64,000 nucleotides of DNA, taken from assembly GCF_000427665.1 (NCBI RefSeq), contig NZ_KE386572.1, positions 5,084,373 to 5,148,372 on the forward strand, written 5' to 3'. Below, in pieces: positions 16,220 through 26,655 of the stretch; the first letter of the stretch is position 1, and every line of letters begins with the position of its first letter. Below the pieces are notes generated by a model. It was given only the letters and a program-made list of their open reading frames with translations. It did not search any database and was not told where the DNA came from. The position numbers were made by a program, and so were the translations under genes. Source of the DNA: Geminicoccus roseus DSM 18922. Its GTDB lineage: Bacteria > Pseudomonadota > Alphaproteobacteria > Geminicoccales > Geminicoccaceae.

Positions 16220-18744
16220 GCGAAGCGACGATGAGCGAACAGGCCGACCTCGAGCGCCGCCGCGGCCAGGAGGAGCGGCTGGGCAAGGTCTGGGCGACGC
16301 CCAAATCCTGGCGCTACTGGTCGGCGGTGAACAACACCGAGGTGGGGGTCTGGTACACCGCCACCTCGTTCTTCTTCTTCCTGTTCGCCGGTGCGCTGGC
16401 GCTGGTGATGCGCAGCCAGCTGGCGGTGCCGGAAAACGACCTCGTCTCGGCAGGGTTGTACAACCAGCTCTTCACCCTGCACGGCACGATGATGATGTTC
16501 CTGTTCGCCGTGCCGATCTTCGAGGCAGTGGCGATCGTGGTCCTGCCGCAGATGCTGGCGGCGCGCGACCTGCCGTTCCCGCGCCTGTCCGCCTTTGGCT
16601 ACTGGTGCTTCCTGATCGGCGGGGTGTTCGTCGCCGGCTCGATCTTCTTCAACGCCGCCCCCGACGGCGGCTGGTTCATGTACCCGCCGCTCACTACCGA
16701 CCCCGAGCTGAGCGGGATCGGCGCCGACATCTGGCTGCTGGGCCTGTCGTTCATCGAGGTGGCCTCGATCGCCGCGGCGGTGGAACTGATCGTCGGCGTG
16801 CTGAAGTGCCGGCCGCCCGGCATGCGGATCAACCTGATCCCGCTCTACTGCTGGTACATCCTGATCGTCGCGGGGATGATCCTGTTCGCCTTCCCGCCCT
16901 TGATCGCCGGCGACATCCTGTTCGAGCTGGAGCGGATGTTCGACTGGCCGTTCTTCGACCCGGCGCGCGGCGGCGACCCGGTGCTCTGGCAGCACCTGTT
17001 CTGGATCTTCGGCCATCCCGAGGTCTACATCGTCTTCCTGCCCTCGATCGCGCTCCTCGCCATGATCGTGCCCACCTTCTCGCAGCGGCCGATCATCGGC
17101 TATGGCTGGATCGTGCTGGCCGCGGTCGGAACCGGGTTCCTCAGCTTCGGGCTGTGGGCCCACCACATGTACACGATCGGCATGCCCGCGATCTCGCTGG
17201 GCTTCTTCTCGGCCGCCTCCGAGGCCGTGGCGATCCCGACCGGGGTGCAGATCTTCGTGTTCGTCGCCACGATGCTCGCCGGCAAGGTGATCTTCGCCAT
17301 CCCGATGCTGTTCGCGACCGGCGCGCTCGCGATCTTCGTGTTCGGCGGTCTGACCGGGGTCATGGTGGCGCTGGCGCCGTTCGACTGGCAGGTCCACGAC
17401 AGCTACTTCGTGGTCGCCCACCTGCACTACACCCTGATCGGCGGGATGTTCTTCCCGCTGATGGCCGGGATCTACTACTTCTACCCGTTCATGACCGGCC
17501 GCCTGCTGTCGGTCCGCCTGGGCAAATGGGCGTTCTGGCTGATGTTCGCCGGGTTCAACATCGCCTTCCTGCCGATGCACTTCACCGGCCTGCGCGGCAT
17601 GCCCAGGCGGGTGTTCACCTATCCGGCGGATCTCGGCTTCGACGTGCTGAACCTGGTCTCCACGGTCGGCGCCTTTGTCATGGCGGCGGGCGTCCTGGTC
17701 GTGACCTTCGACCTGATCCGCCCGCTCGCCAAGAAGCTGAAGGCCGCCCACAACCCCTGGAACGCCGGCACGCTGGAATGGGCGCCGCTCGATCCGGGCA
17801 ATCCCTGGGGCATCCGCTCGGTACCGGTGATCACCAGCCGCTATCCGCTCTGGGAACAGGAAGGCCTGGCCCGGCAGATCGCCGAGGGACGCTTCTACCT
17901 GCCCGACGCCAAGGAGATGAAGCGCGAGACGCTGATCACCACCGTGCTGGATGCGGAGCCGGTCCAGGTCCTGCGCCTGCCCGGCCCGTCGTTCCTGCCG
18001 ATGATCGCCGCCATCTTCGTGGGCGGCTCCTTTATCGCCGCCACCTTCCACTGGTGGATTTCCGCGGCACTGTCCGGCGTGGTCGGCATCGGCGTGATCA
18101 TGGCGTGGCTGTGGACCGGCACCGCGATGATCCCGGAGAAAGCCAGCAAGGATGCCGGCCTGGACGCTGAGCTGCCGCTCTACAAGTCCGGGCCGCAATC
18201 GGTCGGCTGGTGGGCAATGTTCATCACCATGGTCGGCGACGGCACCGCCTTCGCCAGCCTCGTGTTCGCCTACTACTTCTACTGGACGATCCAGCCGGAC
18301 TTTCCGCCCCCGGACGCAACCGGCCCCGGCCTGACCTACCCGCTGCTGGCCGCTGCCGTGGCCTTCGGCGCATGGCTCTGCATGGTCCGGGCGCGGGCGG
18401 TCAACCGTGGCGGCAGCGAGCGCCGGGCAGCCCAGCTGATGGCGACCAGCGTCCTGCTCGCCCTGGCGAGTGCCGCCCTGCTGCTCTACGCGCCCTGGAC
18501 CACCGGCCTGGTCCCCACCCGCGACGTCTACGACGCCACGGTCTGGGTGCTGGTGCTCTGGTCGGCGATCCATCTGGTGGTGGGCGTGCTGATGCAGGGC
18601 TACTGCATCGCCCGCAGCCTCGCCGGCAAGCTGACGGCCCGGCACGACATCGATCTGCAGAACGTCGTGCTCTACTGGCATTTCGCCGCGATCACCGCGA
18701 TCGTCACGGTCATGGTGATCGCCCTGTTCCCCCTGGTGGCGTGA
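16216..18744 (+). CDS. ctaD: fused cytochrome c oxidase subunits I and III
   Basis: Catalytic subunit of 842 residues, about 250 longer than normal subunit I because a subunit III-like domain is fused to its end. Subunit I features: FTLHGTMMMFLFAVP (heme a ligand His), WIFGHPEVYIVFLP (CuB His and the cross-linked Tyr), WAHHMYTIG (CuB His pair) and HDSYFVVAHLHY (heme a3 and heme a His). From about residue 655 the sequence SVGWWAMFITMVGDGTAFASL starts the subunit III part with further helices to the end. It reduces oxygen to water and pumps protons. It overlaps ctaC by four bases, and the next gene starts at or just after its stop. Confidence 0.93.
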   Translation: MSEATMSEQADLERRRGQEERLGKVWATPKSWRYWSAVNNTEVGVWYTATSFFFFLFAGALALVMRSQLAVPENDLVSAGLYNQLFTLHGTMMMFLFAVPIFEAVAIVVLPQMLAARDLPFPRLSAFGYWCFLIGGVFVAGSIFFNAAPDGGWFMYPPLTTDPELSGIGADIWLLGLSFIEVASIAAAVELIVGVLKCRPPGMRINLIPLYCWYILIVAGMILFAFPPLIAGDILFELERMFDWPFFDPARGGDPVLWQHLFWIFGHPEVYIVFLPSIALLAMIVPTFSQRPIIGYGWIVLAAVGTGFLSFGLWAHHMYTIGMPAISLGFFSAASEAVAIPTGVQIFVFVATMLAGKVIFAIPMLFATGALAIFVFGGLTGVMVALAPFDWQVHDSYFVVAHLHYTLIGGMFFPLMAGIYYFYPFMTGRLLSVRLGKWAFWLMFAGFNIAFLPMHFTGLRGMPRRVFTYPADLGFDVLNLVSTVGAFVMAAGVLVVTFDLIRPLAKKLKAAHNPWNAGTLEWAPLDPGNPWGIRSVPVITSRYPLWEQEGLARQIAEGRFYLPDAKEMKRETLITTVLDAEPVQVLRLPGPSFLPMIAAIFVGGSFIAATFHWWISAALSGVVGIGVIMAWLWTGTAMIPEKASKDAGLDAELPLYKSGPQSVGWWAMFITMVGDGTAFASLVFAYYFYWTIQPDFPPPDATGPGLTYPLLAAAVAFGAWLCMVRARAVNRGGSERRAAQLMATSVLLALASAALLLYAPWTTGLVPTRDVYDATVWVLVLWSAIHLVVGVLMQGYCIARSLAGKLTARHDIDLQNVVLYWHFAAITAIVTVMVIALFPLVA

Positions 18745-18755
18745 GGGCGACGCGG

Positions 18756-19124
18756 ATGTTCTGGCGCGAGAAGGCCAATCTCTGGACGCTGATCACCCCG
18801 CCCACCGTCTGGGCGCTGCATTTCCTGTTCTGCTACGTCGTGGCGGCCATCGCCTGCGCCAAGTTCGGCCGCGCGGCAGACCTGGACGGCACCCGGATCG
18901 TCATCGCGGTGGCGACTGTCGCCGCTGCCGGCCTGATCGTGGTGGCCGCCGTGACCGCCAGGCACCACTGGAGCATCGGCTCGGAACTGCCGCCCTATGA
19001 CGAGCCGACCAGCCAGGACCGCGAGCGCTTCCTGGGCGTCTCGACCTTCCTGGTGAGCTGCCTGAGCTTCGTCGGCGTGATCTTCGTCGCCATGCCGGCC
19101 CTGTTCATCTCGGACTGCCGCTGA
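18756..19124 (+). CDS. small membrane protein of the oxidase operon
   Basis: Hypothetical 122-residue membrane protein with three predicted helices: TVWALHFLFCYVVAAIACA near residue 17, IVIAVATVAAAGLIVVAAV near 50 and FLVSCLSFVGVIFVAMPAL near 98. It is not a recognisable oxidase subunit IV, but its place between the fused ctaD and the CtaG-like gene makes a role as a small oxidase subunit or assembly factor likely. ATG 18756 was chosen; a GTG at 18741 overlapping the ctaD stop (GTGA) is also possible and would add five residues. Its stop overlaps the next ATG (TGATG). Confidence 0.75.
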   Translation: MFWREKANLWTLITPPTVWALHFLFCYVVAAIACAKFGRAADLDGTRIVIAVATVAAAGLIVVAAVTARHHWSIGSELPPYDEPTSQDRERFLGVSTFLVSCLSFVGVIFVAMPALFISDCR

Positions 19125-19762
19125 TGCGCTGGCCCTTTCTTCTGGCAGGCATTCTCATGCTGGCCTTGGTCTGGGGCGGCCCGCTCCAGGCGGTGGCCGG
19201 CCATGGCTTCGCCGCCCACATGGCGATGCATATGGGCGTGGTCGCGGTGGCGGCACCGCTGATGGCCGCCAGCATCGCCGGGACGCGGGTCGACCCCTCG
19301 CCCGGCCGCCCGCTTCTGTTCGGTCCGCTGCCCGCCTCGCTGGTCGAACTGCTGGTGGTCTGGGGCTGGCATGCGCCGGGACCCCACGAGGCGGCCCGCA
19401 GCCATGCCGGGATGTTCGCCCTGGAGCAGGGCAGCTTCCTCCTGTCCGGGCTGCTGGTCTGGATCGCCTGCCTGGGCTTTGCCGCCAGCGGCCGCGCCGG
19501 CCGCAGCCTGCTCGGCACGCTCGGCCTCCTGCTCACCTCGATTCACATGACCCTGCTGGGCGCGCTCCTGGCCTTCGCCACCCGCCCGCTCTACGACCAT
19601 GGCGGCCATGCAATGCCGGACCACCAGCTCGCCGACCAGCAGGTCGGCGGCATCATCATGCTGCTGGTGGGAGGCGCCTCCTACCTCCTGGGCGGCCTCG
19701 TCCTGATGGCGAGGCTGTTCCGCGAGCCGACCGGCGCCGGCGCTCGGGGAGCGCCGTCATGA
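19124..19762 (+). CDS. ctaG: caa3-type cytochrome oxidase assembly protein, CtaG family
   Basis: Integral membrane protein of 212 residues, of the caa3_CtaG family found in Bacillus CtaG, needed for assembly of caa3 oxidases. It is distinct from the alphaproteobacterial Cox11 copper chaperone of the same name. Visible features are His-rich helix borders such as GHGFAAHMAMHMGVVAVAAPLM, VVWGWHAPGPHEAA, SFLLSGLLVW and TSIHMTLLGALLAF, with YDHGGHAMPDHQLADQQVGG before the last helix; these His residues could bind copper. It overlaps both neighbours (TGATG upstream, ATGA downstream), so it belongs to the same operon. Confidence 0.85.
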   Translation: MRWPFLLAGILMLALVWGGPLQAVAGHGFAAHMAMHMGVVAVAAPLMAASIAGTRVDPSPGRPLLFGPLPASLVELLVVWGWHAPGPHEAARSHAGMFALEQGSFLLSGLLVWIACLGFAASGRAGRSLLGTLGLLLTSIHMTLLGALLAFATRPLYDHGGHAMPDHQLADQQVGGIIMLLVGGASYLLGGLVLMARLFREPTGAGARGAPS

Positions 19763-20850
19763 CGATCAGGTTGCGCTACCTGGTCTGGGCGGCCCTGGCG
19801 CTGGCTCTGGCGGGACTCGTCGTCGCCTGGTCCGGCCTCATCAGCGTCGGCGCCAGCTCCGGCCACTGGGCGATCACCAACGTTGCCCTGCACTGGGCGA
19901 TGCAGCAGTCGGTGGAGACCAGGGCCCTGTCGGTGGAGCCGCCGCCGAACCTGGACGACCCGGCCCTGGTGCGCCGCGCCGCCCGCCATTTCGAGACGAG
20001 CTGCGCCTTCTGCCATGGCTCTCCGGCGCGGGACGGCCGGGCCCTGCCGCAGCAGATGACCCCGCCACCGCCGCTGCTGACCCGTTCCGCCGAGGAGTGG
20101 ACCGCCTCCGAGCTGTTCGTGATCGTCAAGCATGGGGTGAAGTTCAGCGGGATGCCCGCCTGGATCTCCCTGGCCCGGGACGACGAGGTCTGGGCGATGG
20201 TGTCGTTCCTGCGCGCCCTGCCCCGCCTGGATGCCGCCAGCTACCTGTCTCTCGTGGGCGTTCCGCCGGAGGGCGCGGCGGCAACCGGCGACCCGGTGAT
20301 CCAAAACTGCATGGCCTGCCACGGCGCCGATGGCGGCAGCCAGGACGGTGCCTTCCCGGTCATTGCCGGGCAGCGCCTAGCCTATCTGCGCGAGAGCCTG
20401 CACGCCTTCGCCGACAAGCGGCGGGAGAGCGGCATCATGCAGTTCGCCGCCGCCGGCCTGTCCAGGGACGATCTGGAGCGTGCGGCCCGCTACTACGCGG
20501 CACTGCCGGCACCGGAACCGGCAGGCCCGGAGCGCCCGGGATCCGCGGAGGGCCAGGTGATCGCCACCAGGGGCCTGCCGGAGGCGCGGGTTCCGCCATG
20601 TGGCCGGTGCCACCGCCGGGGCGAGGTGGAGAACCCGGTGTTCCCGCTGCTGGACGGTCAGGAGGGCTGGTATCTGGAGGCGCAGTTGCATCTCTGGAAG
20701 GACCATGCCCGCGGCGGGACCCGCTACGCGCATCTCATGGACAAGGTCGTGCCCGGCCTTTCCCCGGCGGATATCGAGGCGGTCGCCGCCCATTTTGCGG
20801 CGCAGTCCTGGCGGCCCGCCGAGCCCGCCCGGGAGGAGGCCGCCAAATAA
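19759..20850 (+). CDS. three-heme c-type cytochrome
   Basis: Periplasmic cytochrome of 363 residues with an uncleaved or signal-type N-terminal helix (LVWAALALALAGLVVAW). Three heme-binding motifs are present: CAFCH at 82, CMACH near 186 and CGRCH near 279, each in a cytochrome c-like domain; candidate axial Met residues include FSGMPAW and SGIMQF. The protein resembles the subunits that deliver electrons to terminal oxidases or receive them from dehydrogenases. It ends the oxidase operon, overlapping ctaG by four bases. A role as electron donor to the caa3 oxidase is inferred from context. Confidence 0.85.
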   Translation: MTIRLRYLVWAALALALAGLVVAWSGLISVGASSGHWAITNVALHWAMQQSVETRALSVEPPPNLDDPALVRRAARHFETSCAFCHGSPARDGRALPQQMTPPPPLLTRSAEEWTASELFVIVKHGVKFSGMPAWISLARDDEVWAMVSFLRALPRLDAASYLSLVGVPPEGAAATGDPVIQNCMACHGADGGSQDGAFPVIAGQRLAYLRESLHAFADKRRESGIMQFAAAGLSRDDLERAARYYAALPAPEPAGPERPGSAEGQVIATRGLPEARVPPCGRCHRRGEVENPVFPLLDGQEGWYLEAQLHLWKDHARGGTRYAHLMDKVVPGLSPADIEAVAAHFAAQSWRPAEPAREEAAK

Positions 20851-20911
20851 GCTCGCTGATCCAATGAGTTGCCGTTCCTGCCCCGTGGCGGTCACGCCAT
20901 GAAGCTGAACG

Positions 20912-20939
20912 TTGACATGCCGATGACCATGGCTATAGT
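20912..20939 (+). promoter_or_regulatory. sigma70-type promoter of rplU
   Basis: TTGACA at 20912-20917 and TATAGT at 20934-20939, separated by 16 bases. The -35 box is a perfect match and the -10 box matches five of six positions. It lies about 75 bases before the rplU start codon and after the cytochrome stop. Confidence 0.8.
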
Positions 20940-20968
20940 CCGCGCACCGTCCGGGTAGCCATATCCGG

Positions 20969-20989
20969 CGTGCCGTGTTGTTCGGCACG
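20969..20989 (+). promoter_or_regulatory. hairpin in rplU leader
   Basis: A perfect 7-bp stem (CGTGCCG / CGGCACG) with a 7-base T/G loop lies in the untranslated leader between the promoter and the rplU ATG at 21014. Ribosomal protein leaders often carry an autoregulatory hairpin; this one does not match a named family that I recognise, so a role in L21 control is only a suggestion. Confidence 0.4.
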
Positions 20990-21013
20990 TTCCGACCGCA
21001 GGATCTTCGTCCC

Positions 21014-21325
21014 ATGTACGCAGTCGTTAAGACCGGCGGCAAGCAGTACCGCGTGACCCCCAACGAGGTCATCCGCGTCGAACTGCTGCCCGTGGAAGCC
21101 GGTGCAACCGTTGAGCTCACTGAAGTCCTGATGGTCGGTGGTGACTCTCCCGTCGTTGGTTCCCCGCTGGTCGCGGGCGCGAAGGTGACCGCCACGGTCC
21201 TGGAGCAGGACAAGGACGACAAGATCATCGTCTTCAAGAAGCGCCGCCGGAAGCACTACCGCCGCCGCACCGGCCATCGCCAGATGAAGACCGTGCTGCG
21301 CATCCAGGAGATCGTCGCGGCCTGA
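21014..21325 (+). CDS. rplU: 50S ribosomal protein L21
   Basis: Ribosomal large-subunit protein, 103 residues, the normal length. It begins [25 protein letters not shown] and has the L21 signature [17 protein letters not shown] near the C-terminus. It binds 23S rRNA. An in-frame upstream ATG-like start at 20975 lies inside the leader and is rejected because all L21 proteins begin at MYAVV/I. It is followed by rpmA after 99 bases, the usual bacterial order. Confidence 0.98.
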   Translation: MYAVVKTGGKQYRVTPNEVIRVELLPVEAGATVELTEVLMVGGDSPVVGSPLVAGAKVTATVLEQDKDDKIIVFKKRRRKHYRRRTGHRQMKTVLRIQEIVAA

Positions 21326-21424
21326 TGGCCGGATGATCGGAACGCTTTCGGGCCTTGGCCCTTTCTCGTTAATGAGCATCGTTTCCGGCCGCAGTCGGCG
21401 ACGATCCAGGAGTGGAGACATCCC

Positions 21425-21694
21425 ATGGCGCATAAAAAGGCCGGTGGTTCTTCGCGGAACGGTCGTGATTCGGCCGGCCAGCGCCTCGGCGTGAAGAAGT
21501 TCGGCAGCGAGTCGGTCGTGTCGGGCAACATCATCGTCCGCCAGCGCGGCACCAAGTGGCACCCCGGCAACGGCGTGGGCCTCGGCCGCGACTACACGAT
21601 CTTCGCCGTCCAGGACGGGCAGGTGAAGTTCCATGACGGCCCGAAGGGCCGCAAGTACATCTCGGTCGTCCCGGCCAAGGAAGCTGCTGAGTAA
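21425..21694 (+). CDS. rpmA: 50S ribosomal protein L27
   Basis: Ribosomal large-subunit protein of 89 residues beginning [16 protein letters not shown], with [10 protein letters not shown] and [13 protein letters not shown]; its N-terminus reaches the peptidyl transferase centre. The start follows AGGAGTGGAG. No Firmicute-type N-terminal extension is present. A strong terminator hairpin follows the gene. Confidence 0.98.
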   Translation: MAHKKAGGSSRNGRDSAGQRLGVKKFGSESVVSGNIIVRQRGTKWHPGNGVGLGRDYTIFAVQDGQVKFHDGPKGRKYISVVPAKEAAE

Positions 21695-23913
<2,219 letters not shown>

Positions 23914-23925
23914 GGAGTTTGCCTG

Positions 23926-25194
23926 ATGGCCGAGACCGATGCCGTCGACCTGGTGCAGCGGATCGGCCGCCGGGCCAAGGAGGCTGCCGCCGTGCTGGCC
24001 CTGGCGCCGCGCGGCGTCAAGGATGCCGCCCTGCATGCCGCCGCCGCTGCCCTGCGCGCTGGCCAAGCGAGCATCCTGGAGGCCAATGCGAAGGACATGG
24101 CGGCCGGCGAGGCCGCCGGGCTGAGCAAGGCGCTGCTGGACCGGCTGCTCCTGACCCCTGCACGGGTCGAAGCAATGGCCGCCGGCCTGGAGGTCGTGGC
24201 GGAACTCGAGGATCCGGTCGGCCGTGAGCTGGCCCGCTGGCGCCGGCCGAATGGCCTGGACATCGCCCGGGTGGCGGTGCCCCTGGGCGTGGTCGGGGTG
24301 ATCTACGAGAGCCGTCCGAACGTCACCGCCGATGCGGCGGCCCTGTGCCTGAAGGCCGGCAACGCCGTGATCCTGCGCGGCGGCTCCGACAGCTTCCACA
24401 GCTCGCGCGCCATCCACGCGGTCATGGCCAGGGCGATCGCCGAAGCCGGCCTGCCCGCCGACGCCGCCCAGATGATCCCCACCACCGACCGGGCCGCGGT
24501 GGGCGCCCTGCTGCAGGCCAGCCAGCATGTCGACGTGATCGTGCCCCGGGGCGGCAAGTCGCTGGTGGCGCGGGTCCAGAACGAGAGCCGGGTGCCGGTG
24601 TTCGCCCATCTGGACGGCAACAACCATACCTATCTCCACGCCAGCGCCGATCCGGACATGGCGCGCGAGATCGTGCTGAACGCCAAGCTGCGCCGCACGG
24701 GCGTCTGCGGTGCCACCGAGACCCTGCTGGTCGACCGCGCCGCCGCCGCCCGCCTGCTGCCGTCGATCCTGGATGAGCTGGCCGCCCGTGGCTGCGAGAT
24801 CCATGGCTGCGCGGAGACCCTGGCGCTGTGGTCATGCGCGTTGCCGGCCACCGAGCAGGACTGGGGCACCGAATACCTGGATGCGGTGCTGGCGGTGAAG
24901 GTCGTGGCCGGCATCGACGAGGCCATCGGCCATGTCGGCCTGTACGGCAGCCACCATACCGACTGCATCGTCGCCCGCGACGCCGACGCCGCCGAGCGCT
25001 TCCTGGCGGAGGTCGACAGCGCCATCGTCACCCACAACGCGTCCACCCAGTACGCGGACGGTGGCGAGTTCGGCTTCGGCGCGGAGATCGGCATTGCCAC
25101 CGGCCGACTTCATGCACGGGGGCCGGTCGGGCTGGAACAGCTGGTGACCTACAAATACCTGGTCCGCGGCACCGGGCAGTGCCGCCCGGGCTGA
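23926..25194 (+). CDS. proA: gamma-glutamyl phosphate reductase
   Basis: Second enzyme of proline synthesis; NADPH-dependent reduction of gamma-glutamyl phosphate to the semialdehyde. 422 residues, of the aldehyde dehydrogenase fold. Visible segments are [42 protein letters not shown], the nucleophile loop [15 protein letters not shown] (Cys in GVCGA) and the ending [20 protein letters not shown] 23926 follows AGGGAG. It ends the conserved obgE-proB-proA run; the usual next gene nadD is displaced by about 3.5 kb. Confidence 0.97.
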   Translation: MAETDAVDLVQRIGRRAKEAAAVLALAPRGVKDAALHAAAAALRAGQASILEANAKDMAAGEAAGLSKALLDRLLLTPARVEAMAAGLEVVAELEDPVGRELARWRRPNGLDIARVAVPLGVVGVIYESRPNVTADAAALCLKAGNAVILRGGSDSFHSSRAIHAVMARAIAEAGLPADAAQMIPTTDRAAVGALLQASQHVDVIVPRGGKSLVARVQNESRVPVFAHLDGNNHTYLHASADPDMAREIVLNAKLRRTGVCGATETLLVDRAAAARLLPSILDELAARGCEIHGCAETLALWSCALPATEQDWGTEYLDAVLAVKVVAGIDEAIGHVGLYGSHHTDCIVARDADAAERFLAEVDSAIVTHNASTQYADGGEFGFGAEIGIATGRLHARGPVGLEQLVTYKYLVRGTGQCRPG

Positions 25195-25309
25195 CCGGCT
25201 GCATCTGTTTGGCCCCGGCTGCCGTAAGGTTGGTCGAAGCGACACATTGCTGAGACAAGTTCATGGGCCCGCTTGGCGTCGGGGCGCCAGCGCCCTATGT
25301 CGTCCGTAG

Positions 25310-25891
25310 ATGCGAAGCGCGAATACTACGACGCCCTCGGGCGCCGATGGCACCGACGATCTGTTGGATGACCTGCTCGTCAGAGCCGGCCGACAGGATG
25401 CCGAGGCATTCAAGAAGCTGTATGCTGCTACGTCTTCGCGACTTCTGGGTGTCGCCTTGAGGATCGTCCGCCGCCGCGAGGTTGCCGAGGACGCGCTGCA
25501 TGATGCATTCGTGCGGGTCTGGTGGCACGCCGCGCGCTTCGATCCTGCCCGCGGTCAGGCGATGGGCTGGATGATCACCATCGTGCGCAACAGCGCAATC
25601 AACCATCTGAGGCGGACCACCCGGGAGGTCCCGCTGGTGAGCGGCGACCAGGACGACGAGCAGGACCTGCTCGACCGGATGGCGGCCGTCCCAGGCGTCG
25701 ACCCCACCGACCGGATCGGCCTCGCCCGCTGCCTGGAGGAGCTTGAGCCCGCGCCGCGCCAGTGTGTGGTGATGGCGTTCGTTGATGGCTGGAGCCATGA
25801 GGATCTCGCCGAGCGGCTCGGCCATCCGCTTGGCACCGTCAAGAGCTGGATCCGGCGCAGCCTCTCCCGCCTGCGGGAGTGCCTGGGCTGA
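25310..25891 (+). CDS. ECF-family RNA polymerase sigma factor
   Basis: Sigma factor of 193 residues. Region 2 spans about 35-100 (FKKLYAATSSRLLGVALRIV, AEDALHDAFVRVWWHAARFDP, MGWMITIVRNSAINHLRR); region 4 spans about 135-190 with the helix-turn-helix WSHEDLAERLGHPLGTVKSWIRRSL. It resembles the SigK group, which is controlled by RskA-type anti-sigma factors. The following anti-sigma gene starts on the last base of its stop (TGATG), so the pair is co-translated. I could not identify a self-recognised promoter upstream. Confidence 0.92.
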   Translation: MRSANTTTPSGADGTDDLLDDLLVRAGRQDAEAFKKLYAATSSRLLGVALRIVRRREVAEDALHDAFVRVWWHAARFDPARGQAMGWMITIVRNSAINHLRRTTREVPLVSGDQDDEQDLLDRMAAVPGVDPTDRIGLARCLEELEPAPRQCVVMAFVDGWSHEDLAERLGHPLGTVKSWIRRSLSRLRECLG

Positions 25892-26628
25892 TGATGAGCG
25901 GATCCGGCGAGGAGCGCGACGAGCTGGAGATCGATGCCGGCGAGTTCGTGCTGGGCACGCTCTCGGCCGACGAGCGGATGCGCTTCGAGATGCGCCTGCG
26001 CACCGACCGTCGGGCCCAGGCGGCGGTGGCCTACTGGGAGCGGCGGCTAGCGCCCTTGGCCGGGCTTGCCCAGACGGAGGAACCGAACCCTGCCCTGTTC
26101 GAGCGGATCGAACGGACCATCAAGCACCAGGCCCGTCCGGCCCGCGGGCGGATCATGGTGCCGCTGCACCGGCGGATCTGGAACAGCGTGTCGATCTGGC
26201 GGGGCGTGGCGCTCGGGACCAGCCTGGCTGCGGCAGCCCTGGCCGGCCTGCTGGTGATCCGGCCGATCCCGCAGGAGGCGGGACCGTCCTATGTCGCGAT
26301 CCTGGACAACGCCGAGGGGGCGCCGGTCTGGCTGGTCACCGCCGATCCGGCCGCGAGCACCGTGTCGGTGGATGCGGTGGGACAGGCGCCGGACGACACC
26401 AGGGTTCCGGAGCTCTGGCTGATCTCGGAAGGTGCGCCAGCGCCGGTCTCGCTGGGCCTGCTCCAGCCGGATACTCGAACCCGGACCATCCTGGATCCGT
26501 CGCAGCTGGCCGATCTTCGCCAGGGTGCGGTCCTGGCGGTGTCGCTGGAACCGCCGGGCGGCTCGCCGACCGGCGCTCCCACGGGCCCGGTGGTCCAGCA
26601 GGGCCAGATCGTCCCCTACCTGCCCTAG
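25891..26628 (+). CDS. RskA-type transmembrane anti-sigma factor
   Basis: Membrane anti-sigma factor of 245 residues. The cytoplasmic N-terminus (ELEIDAGEFVLGTLSADERMRFE) matches the short helical anti-sigma domain; one membrane helix follows at about 110-130 (GVALGTSLAAAALAGLLVI); the periplasmic C-terminal domain (YVAILDNAEGAPVWLVT, LWLISEGAPAPVSLGLL, AVLAVSLEPPGGSPTGAPTGPV) is the RskA domain. It presumably holds the upstream sigma factor inactive until an envelope signal leads to its proteolysis. No zinc-binding HxxxCxxC motif is seen. Convergent with the MocR regulator gene. Confidence 0.88.
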   Translation: MMSGSGEERDELEIDAGEFVLGTLSADERMRFEMRLRTDRRAQAAVAYWERRLAPLAGLAQTEEPNPALFERIERTIKHQARPARGRIMVPLHRRIWNSVSIWRGVALGTSLAAAALAGLLVIRPIPQEAGPSYVAILDNAEGAPVWLVTADPAASTVSVDAVGQAPDDTRVPELWLISEGAPAPVSLGLLQPDTRTRTILDPSQLADLRQGAVLAVSLEPPGGSPTGAPTGPVVQQGQIVPYLP

Positions 26629-26655
26629 AAGCCGGATCCCGGCTGTCCAGGTCCG

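Noticed and set aside
16156-18681. Minus-strand frame of 841 codons opposite ctaD
   Set aside because: Composition is Gly/Asp/His/Gln-rich and unlike any protein family; the plus-strand oxidase gene explains the region.
21335-21380. Possible hairpin between rplU and rpmA
   Set aside because: The GGGCC/GGCCC pair leaves a two-base loop and is unlikely to fold as a terminator.
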